NCBI GenBank assembly: GCA_009774155.1
Contig: VSNE01000214.1
Location: forward strand, 1-5,150
Reading direction: 5' to 3'
Length of the DNA stretch: 5,150 nucleotides
Source of the DNA: Lachnospiraceae bacterium
GTDB taxonomy: Bacteria > Bacillota > Clostridia > Lachnospirales > Lachnospiraceae
The translations under genes were made by a program, and so were the position numbers. This document shows, piece by piece, positions 1 through 5,150 of the stretch. Position 1 is the stretch's first letter. Each line of letters begins with the position of its first letter. The notes under the pieces are model-generated. The model ran no database searches and had not been told where the DNA came from. It was given only the letters and a program-made list of their open reading frames with translations.

Positions 1-23
1 CCATATATACGGCGGCACGCGGC

Positions 24-55
24 AAAGCCGCTGCAGATAAATCCGCAGCGGCCTC
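24..55 (-). terminator. Candidate weak terminator after livF
   Basis: The minus strand carries a perfect 8-bp stem (GCCGCTGC at 52-45 with GCAGCGGC at 34-27) around a 10-nt loop. It can be lengthened to 11 bp by G-U, A-U and G-U pairs using the three T's at 26-24. It begins about 50 nt after the livF stop codon, where an operon terminator would be expected. After the stem the transcript has only TTT and then GC-rich sequence, so it lacks a proper U tract. It could be a weak intrinsic terminator, a processing or stabilising hairpin, or a site of partial read-through into whatever lies below position 1. Confidence 0.5.
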
Positions 56-103
56 TCCTCTTTCAGTCAATATCCATTTTATAAATTTTGAACTCATTTG
101 TGT

Positions 104-823
104 TTATTTCTTGGCTTTTCCCAAATAAGCCGCTTTCACATCTTCATTTTCCGCCAGCTCCTTACCGGCGCCGCTCAAAGTAATTTGTCCCGTTTCCATA
201 ACATAAGCCCGATGCGCGGCCTTCAGCGCCATATTTGCATTTTGCTCTACCAAAAGAATCGTAACTCCCTGCTTGTTGATCTCTTTGATAATATCAAACA
301 CGCCCTGCACCACGATCGGAGCCAGACCAAGGGACGGCTCATCCATCATAATCAGCTTCGGACGGCTCATCAGCGCCCGGCCAATGGCCAGCATCTGCTG
401 CTCCCCTCCGGATAAGGTTCCGGCCATCTGCCAGGAACGCTCCTGCAGACGGGGGAAGAGTCCGTAGATCCACTGAATATCCTGATCCAGAGAGTCCTTT
501 CTCTGATAAGCGCCAATCTTTAAATTTTCCAGAACCGACAGATTCGGGAATACCCGGCGGCCTTCCGGCACCAGAGTAATACCGCAGGTTACAAGCTGCT
601 CTGTTCCCATCTGGGTAAGCTCTCTGCCGTCAAATACAATGCTTCCGCCGGCGGGCTTTTCCAGTCCCACAATAGAACGGAGCGTGGAGCTTTTTCCGGC
701 TCCATTGGCGCCGATCAGGGTAACTACCTCGCCCTCGGACACCTCAAAGCTGATGCCTTTGACCGCCCGGATACCGCCGTAGGATACACTTAAATCTTTT
801 ACTTCCAGTATGTGCTTACTCAT
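104..823 (-). CDS. livF: Branched-chain amino acid ABC transporter, ATP-binding protein LivF
   Basis: This is one of the two cytoplasmic ATPases of the LIV importer, 239 aa, a normal length for LivF. Visible motifs are Walker A GANGAGKSS (residues 38-46), signature LSGGEQQ (137-143), Walker B LIMMDEP (157-163) with catalytic Glu162, and D-loop SLGLAP (164-169). The Q-loop position is occupied by Glu87 within VPEGRR, and the H-switch position by Gln194 within VEQN. Both substitutions are typical of LivF proteins as I remember them and support the LivF over LivG assignment. The chosen start is the ATG at 823-821, which overlaps the livG stop by 8 nt and has a good ribosome site seven bases upstream. 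An in-frame ATG at 850 would add nine unconserved-looking residues (MKHIWGCRK) and lies deep inside livG. It is the last gene of the operon and is probably translationally coupled to livG. The family assignment is secure; amino acid specificity is inferred. Confidence 0.96.
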   Translation of the reverse strand: MSKHILEVKDLSVSYGGIRAVKGISFEVSEGEVVTLIGANGAGKSSTLRSIVGLEKPAGGSIVFDGRELTQMGTEQLVTCGITLVPEGRRVFPNLSVLENLKIGAYQRKDSLDQDIQWIYGLFPRLQERSWQMAGTLSGGEQQMLAIGRALMSRPKLIMMDEPSLGLAPIVVQGVFDIIKEINKQGVTILLVEQNANMALKAAHRAYVMETGQITLSGAGKELAENEDVKAAYLGKAKK

Positions 824-1658
824 CTTCCGGCACCCCCAAATATGCTTCAATTACCCGCTTGTTGCTCTGGATCTCATCCGGCGTGCCGGCGGCGATCGGC
901 TTTCCGAAATCCAGCACATAGATACGGTCGGATATTTCCATAACCAGATCCATATGATGTTCAATCATAAAGACCGTCAGGCCGAACTGCTCCTTCACCC
1001 GCTTGATAAAGGCTGTCAGCTCATCTGTCTCCTGAGGATTCATACCTGCGGCAGGCTCATCCAGCAGAAGCAGCTTCGGTTCTGTGGCCAGTGCGCGGGC
1101 AATCTCCAGATGACGCTGCTTGCCGTATGGAAGAGAGCCTGCAATTTCATCCTTTAAGTCCGAAAGCCCCACAATTTCCAGAAGCTTCATGGTCTCTTCC
1201 CTGTTCTTCTGCTCTTCCTTTCCGTTTAAACGGAAGGTGGCGCTGAATACATTCGCTTTAGAACGCATATGCTTGGCAATCAGTACATTTTCAAACACGG
1301 TCAGGCTCCGGAACAGGCGGATATTCTGGAAGGTTCTGGCCACGCCGAGCCTTGTAATCTGATCCGGCGTTTTCTCCAGCTTCTTTGTGTATTTTCCGTG
1401 GTTTTCCCCCGCATACATCTTCTTCATCTTTCCCTGGGGAAAATTGGAGATAACCATCTCTCCGTTAAAATATACAGCCCCATTGGTGGGCGCATAGACT
1501 CCGGTAATCACGTTAAACGCCGTAGTCTTTCCCGCGCCGTTCGGGCCGATCAGAGCCACGATCTCTCCCTCATGAACCTCCATGGAAAAGTTGTTCACGG
1601 CCACCACGCCGCCGAACTGCATCGTAATATCCTCTGCTTTTAATATCGTCTTACTCAT
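816..1658 (-). CDS. livG: Branched-chain amino acid ABC transporter, ATP-binding protein LivG
   Basis: This is the second ATPase of the importer, 280 aa. Motifs are Walker A GPNGAGKTT (residues 38-46), Q-loop Gln111 in RTFQNIRLF, an atypical signature LPYGKQR (176-182), Walker B LLLLDEP (196-202) with Glu201, the LivG-type D-loop AAGMNP (203-208), and H-switch His234 in IEHH. The C-terminal part ISDRIYVLDFGKPIAAGTP is classic LivG. The non-LSGGQ signature is a family trait (E. coli LivG has a similar LAYG version, from memory). A lysine-rich stretch at about residues 71-97 has no counterpart in E. coli LivG and accounts for the roughly 25 extra residues. The ATG at 1658 follows AAGGAGG (1674-1668) at 9 nt. 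It overlaps the livM stop by 8 nt, and its own stop overlaps the livF start in the same way, which suggests coupled, roughly equimolar synthesis of the two ATPases. Confidence 0.96.
   Translation of the reverse strand: MSKTILKAEDITMQFGGVVAVNNFSMEVHEGEIVALIGPNGAGKTTAFNVITGVYAPTNGAVYFNGEMVISNFPQGKMKKMYAGENHGKYTKKLEKTPDQITRLGVARTFQNIRLFRSLTVFENVLIAKHMRSKANVFSATFRLNGKEEQKNREETMKLLEIVGLSDLKDEIAGSLPYGKQRHLEIARALATEPKLLLLDEPAAGMNPQETDELTAFIKRVKEQFGLTVFMIEHHMDLVMEISDRIYVLDFGKPIAAGTPDEIQSNKRVIEAYLGVPEDE
831..837 (-). promoter_or_regulatory. Ribosome binding site of livF
   Basis: GGGGGTG on the minus strand matches the anti-Shine-Dalgarno end of 16S rRNA with one G-U pair. It sits 7 nt before the ATG at 823. 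It lies inside the 3' end of livG, and its spacing decides for the start at 823 over the upstream in-frame ATG at 850. Confidence 0.7.
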
Positions 1659-2748
1659 TGGACGCGCCCTCCTTCCTGCGGAACAGAGAACCGATTCTCT
1701 GAGGGACAGACCGTATCAGGCCAAACAACCCCTCCCAGGAAAATTCATTCGTTCCCATGATTCCTCTGCGGTAAAACAGAACAACTACCATCAGAAGAAC
1801 CGAAAAAATTACCATACGAAAACCGTTTCTGAACAGCGGAATACTTACGCCGCCTATGGTCAGCGGTTCGTCAAAGAAGCGGAGCCACCATTCCTTGCTG
1901 GCGGTAACCAGAAGCGCGGACAGCACGCTTCCTGTAATGCTTCCCATTCCGCCGATCACCACAATCAGAAGAATATCATAAGTCAGTGCAATCTTAAAGG
2001 TACTGGAATCAATGGAGCGCATAAACATGGCCAGCAGTCCGCCGCCGATGCCTGCAAAGAAAGAGCTGATAACAAATGCCAGTTCTTTATGTTTTAAAAG
2101 ATTAATTCCCATAGCCTCGGCTGCAATCTCATCTTCACGGATCGCCTTGAACGCACGTCCGTAAGAAGAGTTAATGAGCAGCGCCATGATGCCGATGCAG
2201 ACAATGCACAGCCCGATAACCACATAGATGCTGGCGGCCGGGATGCTTTTCAGCCCATAGGAGCCGTTGGTAACCGTATCCATCTGAGGGCTTGCAATCA
2301 GTGCACGGATAATCTCAGAAAATCCAAGGGTCGCAATCGCAAGATAATCACTTTTCAGCCTGAGCACCGGAAATCCGATCACCGCGGCAAAAAGAGCCGC
2401 TACCAGCCCTCCTGCAAGCAGGGCGGCCAGCATCGGAAGCTCAATCCCCGCAAGAACCGGATTCATACCGGAGATATAGTATACGCTCGCGCGGGATTCC
2501 AGAGGGATCGTAAAGATCGCATAGGTATAAGCGCCAAGCGCCATAAAGCCTGCCTGTCCCAGGGAAAACAGCCCGGTAAATCCATTCAGCAGATTCATGG
2601 AAACTGCCACCACTGCCAGAATAAAGCCCTTCTGGAGCACCGTCACAGCCATGCCGTATGTATTTTTATTGCTCTCAAGGAAAACCAACAGGAGGATAAA
2701 TGCTGCGGCTGCGATGAGAGTACAGATATATTTTGTTGTTTTTTTCAT
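1651..2748 (-). CDS. livM: Branched-chain amino acid ABC transporter, permease LivM
   Basis: This integral membrane permease forms half of the translocation channel together with LivH; it has 365 aa. It has an N-terminal hydrophobic segment (about residues 8-24) and several further membrane spans. The LivM hallmark NLLNGFTGLFSLGQAGFMAL lies at 52-71, followed by LRLKSDYLAIATLGFSEIIR at 129-148. The cytoplasmic loop GRAFKAIREDEIAAEAMGIN (197-216) is the coupling region expected to contact the ATPases. GGMGSITGSVLSA lies at 266-278. After the last span at about residue 326 there is a cytoplasmic tail of roughly 38 residues, basic near its end (FRRKE). Start choice: GTG at 2757 and ATGs at 2754 and 2748 are all in frame. 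AAGGTG at 2762-2757 is spaced 8 nt from the ATG at 2748 but only 2 nt from that at 2754, so 2748 is preferred. This leaves 5 nt after the livH stop. Confidence 0.95.
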   Translation of the reverse strand: MKKTTKYICTLIAAAAFILLLVFLESNKNTYGMAVTVLQKGFILAVVAVSMNLLNGFTGLFSLGQAGFMALGAYTYAIFTIPLESRASVYYISGMNPVLAGIELPMLAALLAGGLVAALFAAVIGFPVLRLKSDYLAIATLGFSEIIRALIASPQMDTVTNGSYGLKSIPAASIYVVIGLCIVCIGIMALLINSSYGRAFKAIREDEIAAEAMGINLLKHKELAFVISSFFAGIGGGLLAMFMRSIDSSTFKIALTYDILLIVVIGGMGSITGSVLSALLVTASKEWWLRFFDEPLTIGGVSIPLFRNGFRMVIFSVLLMVVVLFYRRGIMGTNEFSWEGLFGLIRSVPQRIGSLFRRKEGASNE

Positions 2749-2753
2749 ATTCA

Positions 2754-3635
2754 TCACACCTTATCAATCATTTTTTCGCCGAACAATCCCGTCGGTCTGA
2801 ACAGAAGCATAATAATCAACAGAATAAAGGTAAAAGCGTCGCTGAAAGTGGAATAACCAAGGGCAATCAAAAAGGTCTCGCAGATGCCGATGACAAATCC
2901 TCCCACCACTGCTCCGGGGACGCTTCCAATTCCTCCGATAACGGCTGCCACAAAGCATTTAAGTCCCGGCAGGGTTCCGGAGAACGGAGTGACCGACATA
3001 CGGTCTGTAAAATATAAAAGAGAGCCCACGCCTGCCAGGAAGGAACCGATTACAAAAGTAATACTGATAACCTGGTTGATTCGGATTCCCATCAGACGGG
3101 AGGTTTCAAAATCCCTGGACACAGCGCGCATGGCCATGCCTATCTTCGTATGGTTCGTAATATAGACCAGCAGAATGACCAGAGCCACTGTAAGCACAGG
3201 GGTCAAAAAGGTCACCAGGGATGCAGATACGGAGCCTATCTGGAAGATCCTTTTCAGAACCGGAATTTCCGGATAAGGTCTCGGAAGCGCGGTAAATAAA
3301 TAAGTTGTTAAATTCTGTAACAGATAAGATACGCCAATAGCAGATATCATAACCGACATCCTCGGCGCGGTACGGATTGGTTTATAGGCCGCCCGTTCAA
3401 TGACCACACCGAGAACTACGGTGCAGATCAGCATTATAGGGATACCGGCCAGCCATCCAAAGGTTGCGGTGGCAAAAATCATGAAGTAACCGGCTACCAT
3501 GAAGATATCGCCGTGCGCAAAATTGATTAAACGTAAAATACCATACACCATGGTGTAACCGATGGCAATCAGCGCGTATGCCCCTCCCAGAGAAATACCG
3601 GTCAGGCAATGCTGAAAAAATACACTTAAACTCAT
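2754..3635 (-). CDS. livH: Branched-chain amino acid ABC transporter, permease LivH
   Basis: This is the second membrane permease, 293 aa, close to the usual LivH length. The diagnostic N-terminal block is present (GGAYALIAIGYTMVYGILRL at residues 17-36, then INFAHGD at 37-43), as is ERAAYKPIR (80-88) after the second span region. The coupling loop GMAMRAVSRDFETSRLMGI lies at 166-184, followed by GGIGSVPGAVVGGFVIG (234-250) and the C-terminal RPTGLFGE (280-287). It is hydrophobic throughout, with several predicted spans. The ATG at 3635 follows AAAAGG (3648-3643) at 7 nt. It is separated from livJ by 73 nt containing a hairpin, unlike the tight junctions downstream, and its stop TGA lies just before the livM start. 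It pairs with LivM to form the channel. The family assignment is clear; the exact substrate rests on LivJ. Confidence 0.96.
   Translation of the reverse strand: MSLSVFFQHCLTGISLGGAYALIAIGYTMVYGILRLINFAHGDIFMVAGYFMIFATATFGWLAGIPIMLICTVVLGVVIERAAYKPIRTAPRMSVMISAIGVSYLLQNLTTYLFTALPRPYPEIPVLKRIFQIGSVSASLVTFLTPVLTVALVILLVYITNHTKIGMAMRAVSRDFETSRLMGIRINQVISITFVIGSFLAGVGSLLYFTDRMSVTPFSGTLPGLKCFVAAVIGGIGSVPGAVVGGFVIGICETFLIALGYSTFSDAFTFILLIIMLLFRPTGLFGEKMIDKV
2757..2762 (-). promoter_or_regulatory. Ribosome binding site of livM
   Basis: AAGGTG on the minus strand is made of the last codons of livH and lies 8 nt before the ATG at 2748. The GTG at 2757 is itself part of this site, and the ATG at 2754 is too close, so this site sets the livM start. 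Ribosomes finishing livH at 2754 end essentially on top of it, which suggests translational coupling. Confidence 0.65.
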
Positions 3636-3664
3636 GAGTTTTCCTTTTCCTTCTAAATAATATA

Positions 3665-3696
3665 AGGACAGGGAATCGCAAGTCCTTCCCTGCCCT
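3665..3696 (-). terminator. Intercistronic hairpin between livJ and livH (leaky terminator or 3'-end stabiliser)
   Basis: In the minus-strand transcript AGGGCAGGGAA (3696-3686) pairs with TTCCCTGTCCT (3675-3665), giving 11 bp including one G-U pair around a 10-nt loop. It starts 12 nt after the livJ stop codon and is followed by the A/U-rich run TATATTATTT rather than a true U tract. Such hairpins after binding-protein genes are known in other ABC importer operons to let the binding protein be made in excess over the membrane parts, by partial termination or by protecting the upstream mRNA. The pairing is seen directly; the function is inferred. Confidence 0.65.
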
Positions 3697-3708
3697 GTTA
3701 AAATGCCT

Positions 3709-4938
3709 TTATTCTACAGTAACCGTTTTCAGGAACTTAAACCCGCCATCCTCAACTGTCTTGATGAATGCCATATCTTTGTTTGCATCGCCATTTTCGT
3801 CAAAGGAAATGGCTCCTGTTACTCCAGTGGTCTGAATCGTTGTCATCGCATCGCGGATTGCTGCAGTCTCTACAGAATCAGCCGCCTCGATAGCATCAAT
3901 CAGAGTGTTGTATGCATCATATCCCAGAGCGGATACTGCCGGAATAATATCGCTTTGTCCATTAGCGGTTAAGTACTCCTTAAATCCGGCGATAAATGCC
4001 GCGCCGGCCTCATCCACACCGTCCTCGTCAAAGAAGGTGGATAAATAGATATCCTGCGTATACTCGCCCACGTTCTCAATAATCGTCGCGTTCTCCCATG
4101 TATCGCCGGCCATGATCGGACAGGTAATTCCAAGCTCACGGGCCTGTTTGATAATCAGCGGAGCAGTTGCAATAGAGGACGGAGCAAAAATAACGTCCGG
4201 ATTCGCATTCTTGATATTTGTCAGGCTTGCCTTGAAATCTGTCTGATTGGTCTGGAACTGTTCTTCCGCAACCACTTCGCCAAAGGAAGTGAAGGAATTT
4301 TTGAAAAATGCGCCAAGGCCTGAGGAGTAATCATCTCCGAGCTGTGTGATTACTGCCGCTTTCTGCGCCCCTTCCTCCTTGGCAAAATTTGCCATAACGG
4401 TTCCCTGGAACGGATCAAGGAAGCATACACGGAAATAATAATCATTTCCCTCTGTTACCTGCGGATTTGTACAGGAGCATCCGATAGCCGGAATCTGCGC
4501 CTCCTTAAAAATCTCTCCTGCCGCGATGGATACGCCGGAGCCGTAAGAGCCAAGCACGCCCACGACGCCTTCCGATACCAGCTTCTGAGCTGCGGTAACG
4601 GCCTCCGTCTTATCGGATTTATTATCCGCCTCCACAAGCTGAATGGTGTATTCGGTTCCGCCAACCGTAACCGTTGGACGCTCTTCATTTGCATAACGGA
4701 TACCATATACCTCCTGCAGTCCGCCGCCGCCGTTTTCACCGGTCTGCGGCTCGAATACGCCGACCTTAATCACATTATCTCCTGCCGGGGTCTTTGCTGC
4801 CTCTGCAGAATCCGCGGAATCTCCGGACTCGGACGGAGCGCTGTTATCCGCAGCCGTACTGCCGCCGTTTCCGCAGCCGGCCACCATAGCTGCCGTCATG
4901 ACCGTGCAGAGCATCAAAGAAATCATTTTCTTTTTCAT
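3709..4938 (-). CDS. livJ: Branched-chain amino acid ABC transporter, substrate-binding lipoprotein LivJ
   Basis: This extracytoplasmic receptor captures the amino acid and hands it to LivH-LivM. It has 409 aa. The signal peptide has a basic start (MKKK), a hydrophobic core and the lipobox VAGC with Cys22 as the lipidation site. A flexible Ser/Ala/Asp/Glu-rich tether covers about residues 23-54. The mature fold is a type I periplasmic binding protein (Leu/Ile/Val-binding family). It begins with VIKVGVFEPQTGENGGGG, continues through GVLGSYGSGVSIAAGEIFKE (127-146), TNPQVTEGNDYYFRVCFLDP (157-176) and PIMAGDTWEN (274-283), and ends in the usual GVTGAISFDENGD (372-384). Leu, Ile and Val are the likely ligands, but related receptors bind other amino acids, amides or urea, and no neighbouring enzyme narrows this. 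The start at 4938 is chosen over the in-frame ATG at 4944 because of ribosome-site spacing. CSC (154-156) in the ligand-domain region is somewhat unusual. Confidence 0.95.
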   Translation of the reverse strand: MKKKMISLMLCTVMTAAMVAGCGNGGSTAADNSAPSESGDSADSAEAAKTPAGDNVIKVGVFEPQTGENGGGGLQEVYGIRYANEERPTVTVGGTEYTIQLVEADNKSDKTEAVTAAQKLVSEGVVGVLGSYGSGVSIAAGEIFKEAQIPAIGCSCTNPQVTEGNDYYFRVCFLDPFQGTVMANFAKEEGAQKAAVITQLGDDYSSGLGAFFKNSFTSFGEVVAEEQFQTNQTDFKASLTNIKNANPDVIFAPSSIATAPLIIKQARELGITCPIMAGDTWENATIIENVGEYTQDIYLSTFFDEDGVDEAGAAFIAGFKEYLTANGQSDIIPAVSALGYDAYNTLIDAIEAADSVETAAIRDAMTTIQTTGVTGAISFDENGDANKDMAFIKTVEDGGFKFLKTVTVE

Positions 4939-4946
4939 AATCATTC

Positions 4947-4952
4947 TCCTCC
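4947..4952 (-). promoter_or_regulatory. Ribosome binding site of livJ
   Basis: GGAGGA on the minus strand is a near-perfect Shine-Dalgarno site. It is 8 nt from the ATG at 4938 but only 2 nt from the in-frame ATG at 4944, so the start at 4938 (protein beginning MKKKM) is preferred. The difference is two residues and does not affect the mature lipoprotein. Confidence 0.75.
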
Positions 4953-4965
4953 ATTGTTCTTATTA

Positions 4966-4983
4966 GGCGGACACATGTCTGCC
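4966..4983. promoter_or_regulatory. Imperfect 18-bp dyad in the livJ leader, possible operator or hairpin
   Basis: The minus strand reads GGCAGACATGTGTCCGCC. Seven of nine base pairs are symmetric (GGC/GCC outer and GACA/TGTC inner, with one mismatched pair and a non-pairing centre). It lies about 10-28 nt downstream of the predicted transcription start and 13 nt upstream of the ribosome site. A repressor bound here would block transcription; as RNA it could form a small imperfect hairpin. No regulator is identified. Confidence 0.4.
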
Positions 4984-4999
4984 AAAATGGTACTAAATT

Positions 5000-5028
5000 A
5001 TTATAATCGCACTTTCTCCTTTTTTCAA
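5000..5028 (-). promoter_or_regulatory. Sigma-A type promoter of the liv operon
   Basis: On the minus strand TTGAAA (5028-5023) is followed by a 17-bp spacer and a perfect TATAAT (5005-5000). The -35 box differs from TTGACA at one base, and spacing is optimal. The predicted start of transcription is near 4994-4991, giving a leader of about 55 nt before livJ. A strongly A/T-rich stretch directly upstream (5031-5056) could act as an UP element. No competing promoter was seen further down the operon, so all five genes probably depend on this one. Confidence 0.85.
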
Positions 5029-5030
5029 CA

Positions 5031-5045
5031 TTTTTTTAGAAAAAC
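5031..5045 (-). promoter_or_regulatory. AT-rich dyad upstream of the -35 box, UP element or weak CodY-like site
   Basis: GTTTTTCTAAAAAAA on the minus strand ends two bases before the -35 hexamer. It matches the CodY consensus AATTTTCWGAAAATT at 10 of 15 positions, so it is a poor to borderline match. CodY is the branched-chain amino acid and GTP sensing regulator of many low-GC Gram-positive bacteria and commonly controls such importers. The same A/T tract fits an UP element equally well. Confidence 0.25.
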
Positions 5046-5094
5046 CTTATAAATCCATACAGAACCCCGGCCGGACCGTAATTTCTATACAATG

Positions 5095-5128
5095 AAAAAA
5101 AGGCGCCGGACTGTCAGCCGGCGCCTTT
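5095..5128 (-). terminator. Strong intrinsic terminator of the upstream minus-strand unit
   Basis: AAAGGCGCCGG (5128-5118) pairs perfectly with CCGGCGCCTTT (5109-5099) in the minus-strand transcript, giving an 11-bp GC-rich stem with an 8-nt loop. The run of seven T's (5101-5095) overlaps the last stem bases and continues past them. This is a textbook rho-independent terminator. It implies that a gene transcribed in the same direction ends just beyond the right edge, and it insulates the liv promoter from read-through. In the plus direction only TTT follows the stem, so termination of plus-strand transcripts is less likely. Confidence 0.85.
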
Positions 5129-5150
5129 GGCTGTCACATGAGCCGGGAAA

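Noticed and set aside
1582..2097. Plus-strand open frame of 171 codons antisense to livM and the livG start
   Set aside because: It lies wholly within well-supported minus-strand genes, has a low-complexity Gln/His/Asn/Lys-rich product typical of the antisense of hydrophobic codons, and matches no family I recognise. The other plus-strand open frames are rejected for the same reason.
4844..4954. Minus-strand 36-codon frame starting at an ATG inside the livJ ribosome site and overlapping livJ out of frame
   Set aside because: Its start codon overlaps the livJ Shine-Dalgarno sequence and it has no good ribosome site of its own. The product looks like a frame-shifted read of the livJ signal peptide and tether.
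4939..4994. Possible T-box or amino-acid riboswitch in the livJ leader
   Set aside because: The leader is only about 55 nt, with no T-box sequence, no specifier stem and no terminator/antiterminator pair.
5129..5150. Tail of an upstream gene at the right edge, with a possible TGA stop at 5136-5134 on the minus strand
   Set aside because: Only about 20 bases are available and no reading frame or product can be supported. The terminator implies such a gene, but its end may lie outside the window.
1..5150. A previously undescribed system, mobile element or defence island
   Set aside because: All coding sequence is accounted for by a complete, intact and conventionally ordered LIV-type importer. 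There are no transposase, integrase, phage, CRISPR or toxin-antitoxin signatures and no evidence of frameshifts or truncation.

Overview
The window holds one complete five-gene operon, all on the minus strand, for a branched-chain amino acid type (LIV/HAAT family) ABC importer. The gene order is the classical one: lipoprotein substrate-binding protein (livJ, 3709-4938), two permeases (livH, 2754-3635; livM, 1651-2748) and two ATPases (livG, 816-1658; livF, 104-823). The binding protein carries a lipobox signal peptide and a Ser/Ala/Asp-rich tether, as expected for a Gram-positive cell. The base composition is moderate and the Shine-Dalgarno sites are strong. The protein style, for example a LivJ segment reading FRVCFLDPFQG and a LivM ending in GIMGTNEFSW, recalls anaerobic Clostridia such as Lachnospiraceae. 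This placement is inference from sequence style; there is no rRNA or other taxonomic marker here.

Layout in the direction of transcription (high to low coordinates): a strong intrinsic terminator at 5095-5128 closes an upstream minus-strand unit lying outside the window. Next comes an AT-rich promoter region with a near-consensus sigma-A promoter (TTGAAA, 17-bp spacer, TATAAT; 5000-5028) and a leader of about 55 nt containing an 18-bp imperfect dyad (4966-4983). livJ follows. A 73-nt gap holding an 11-bp hairpin (3665-3696) separates livJ from livH. From livH onward the genes are packed tightly: livH and livM are 5 nt apart, and livM/livG and livG/livF overlap by the identical 8 bases ATGAGTAA. 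After livF a GC-rich hairpin (24-55) with only a short T run may end the transcript.

How it works: LivJ, lipid-anchored on the outer face of the membrane, captures the amino acid and delivers it to a LivH-LivM channel. The LivG-LivF ATPase pair drives uptake. Start codons were refined by ribosome-binding-site spacing: livJ at 4938 rather than 4944, livM at 2748 rather than the GTG at 2757, and livF at 823 rather than 850.

I see no novel system, mobile element, CRISPR array or RNA gene. The points worth a second look are modest: an asymmetry that puts all the ATPase motif deviations into one of the two composite ATP sites, the intercistronic hairpin, the leader dyad, a weak CodY-like box, and a lysine-rich insertion in LivG.
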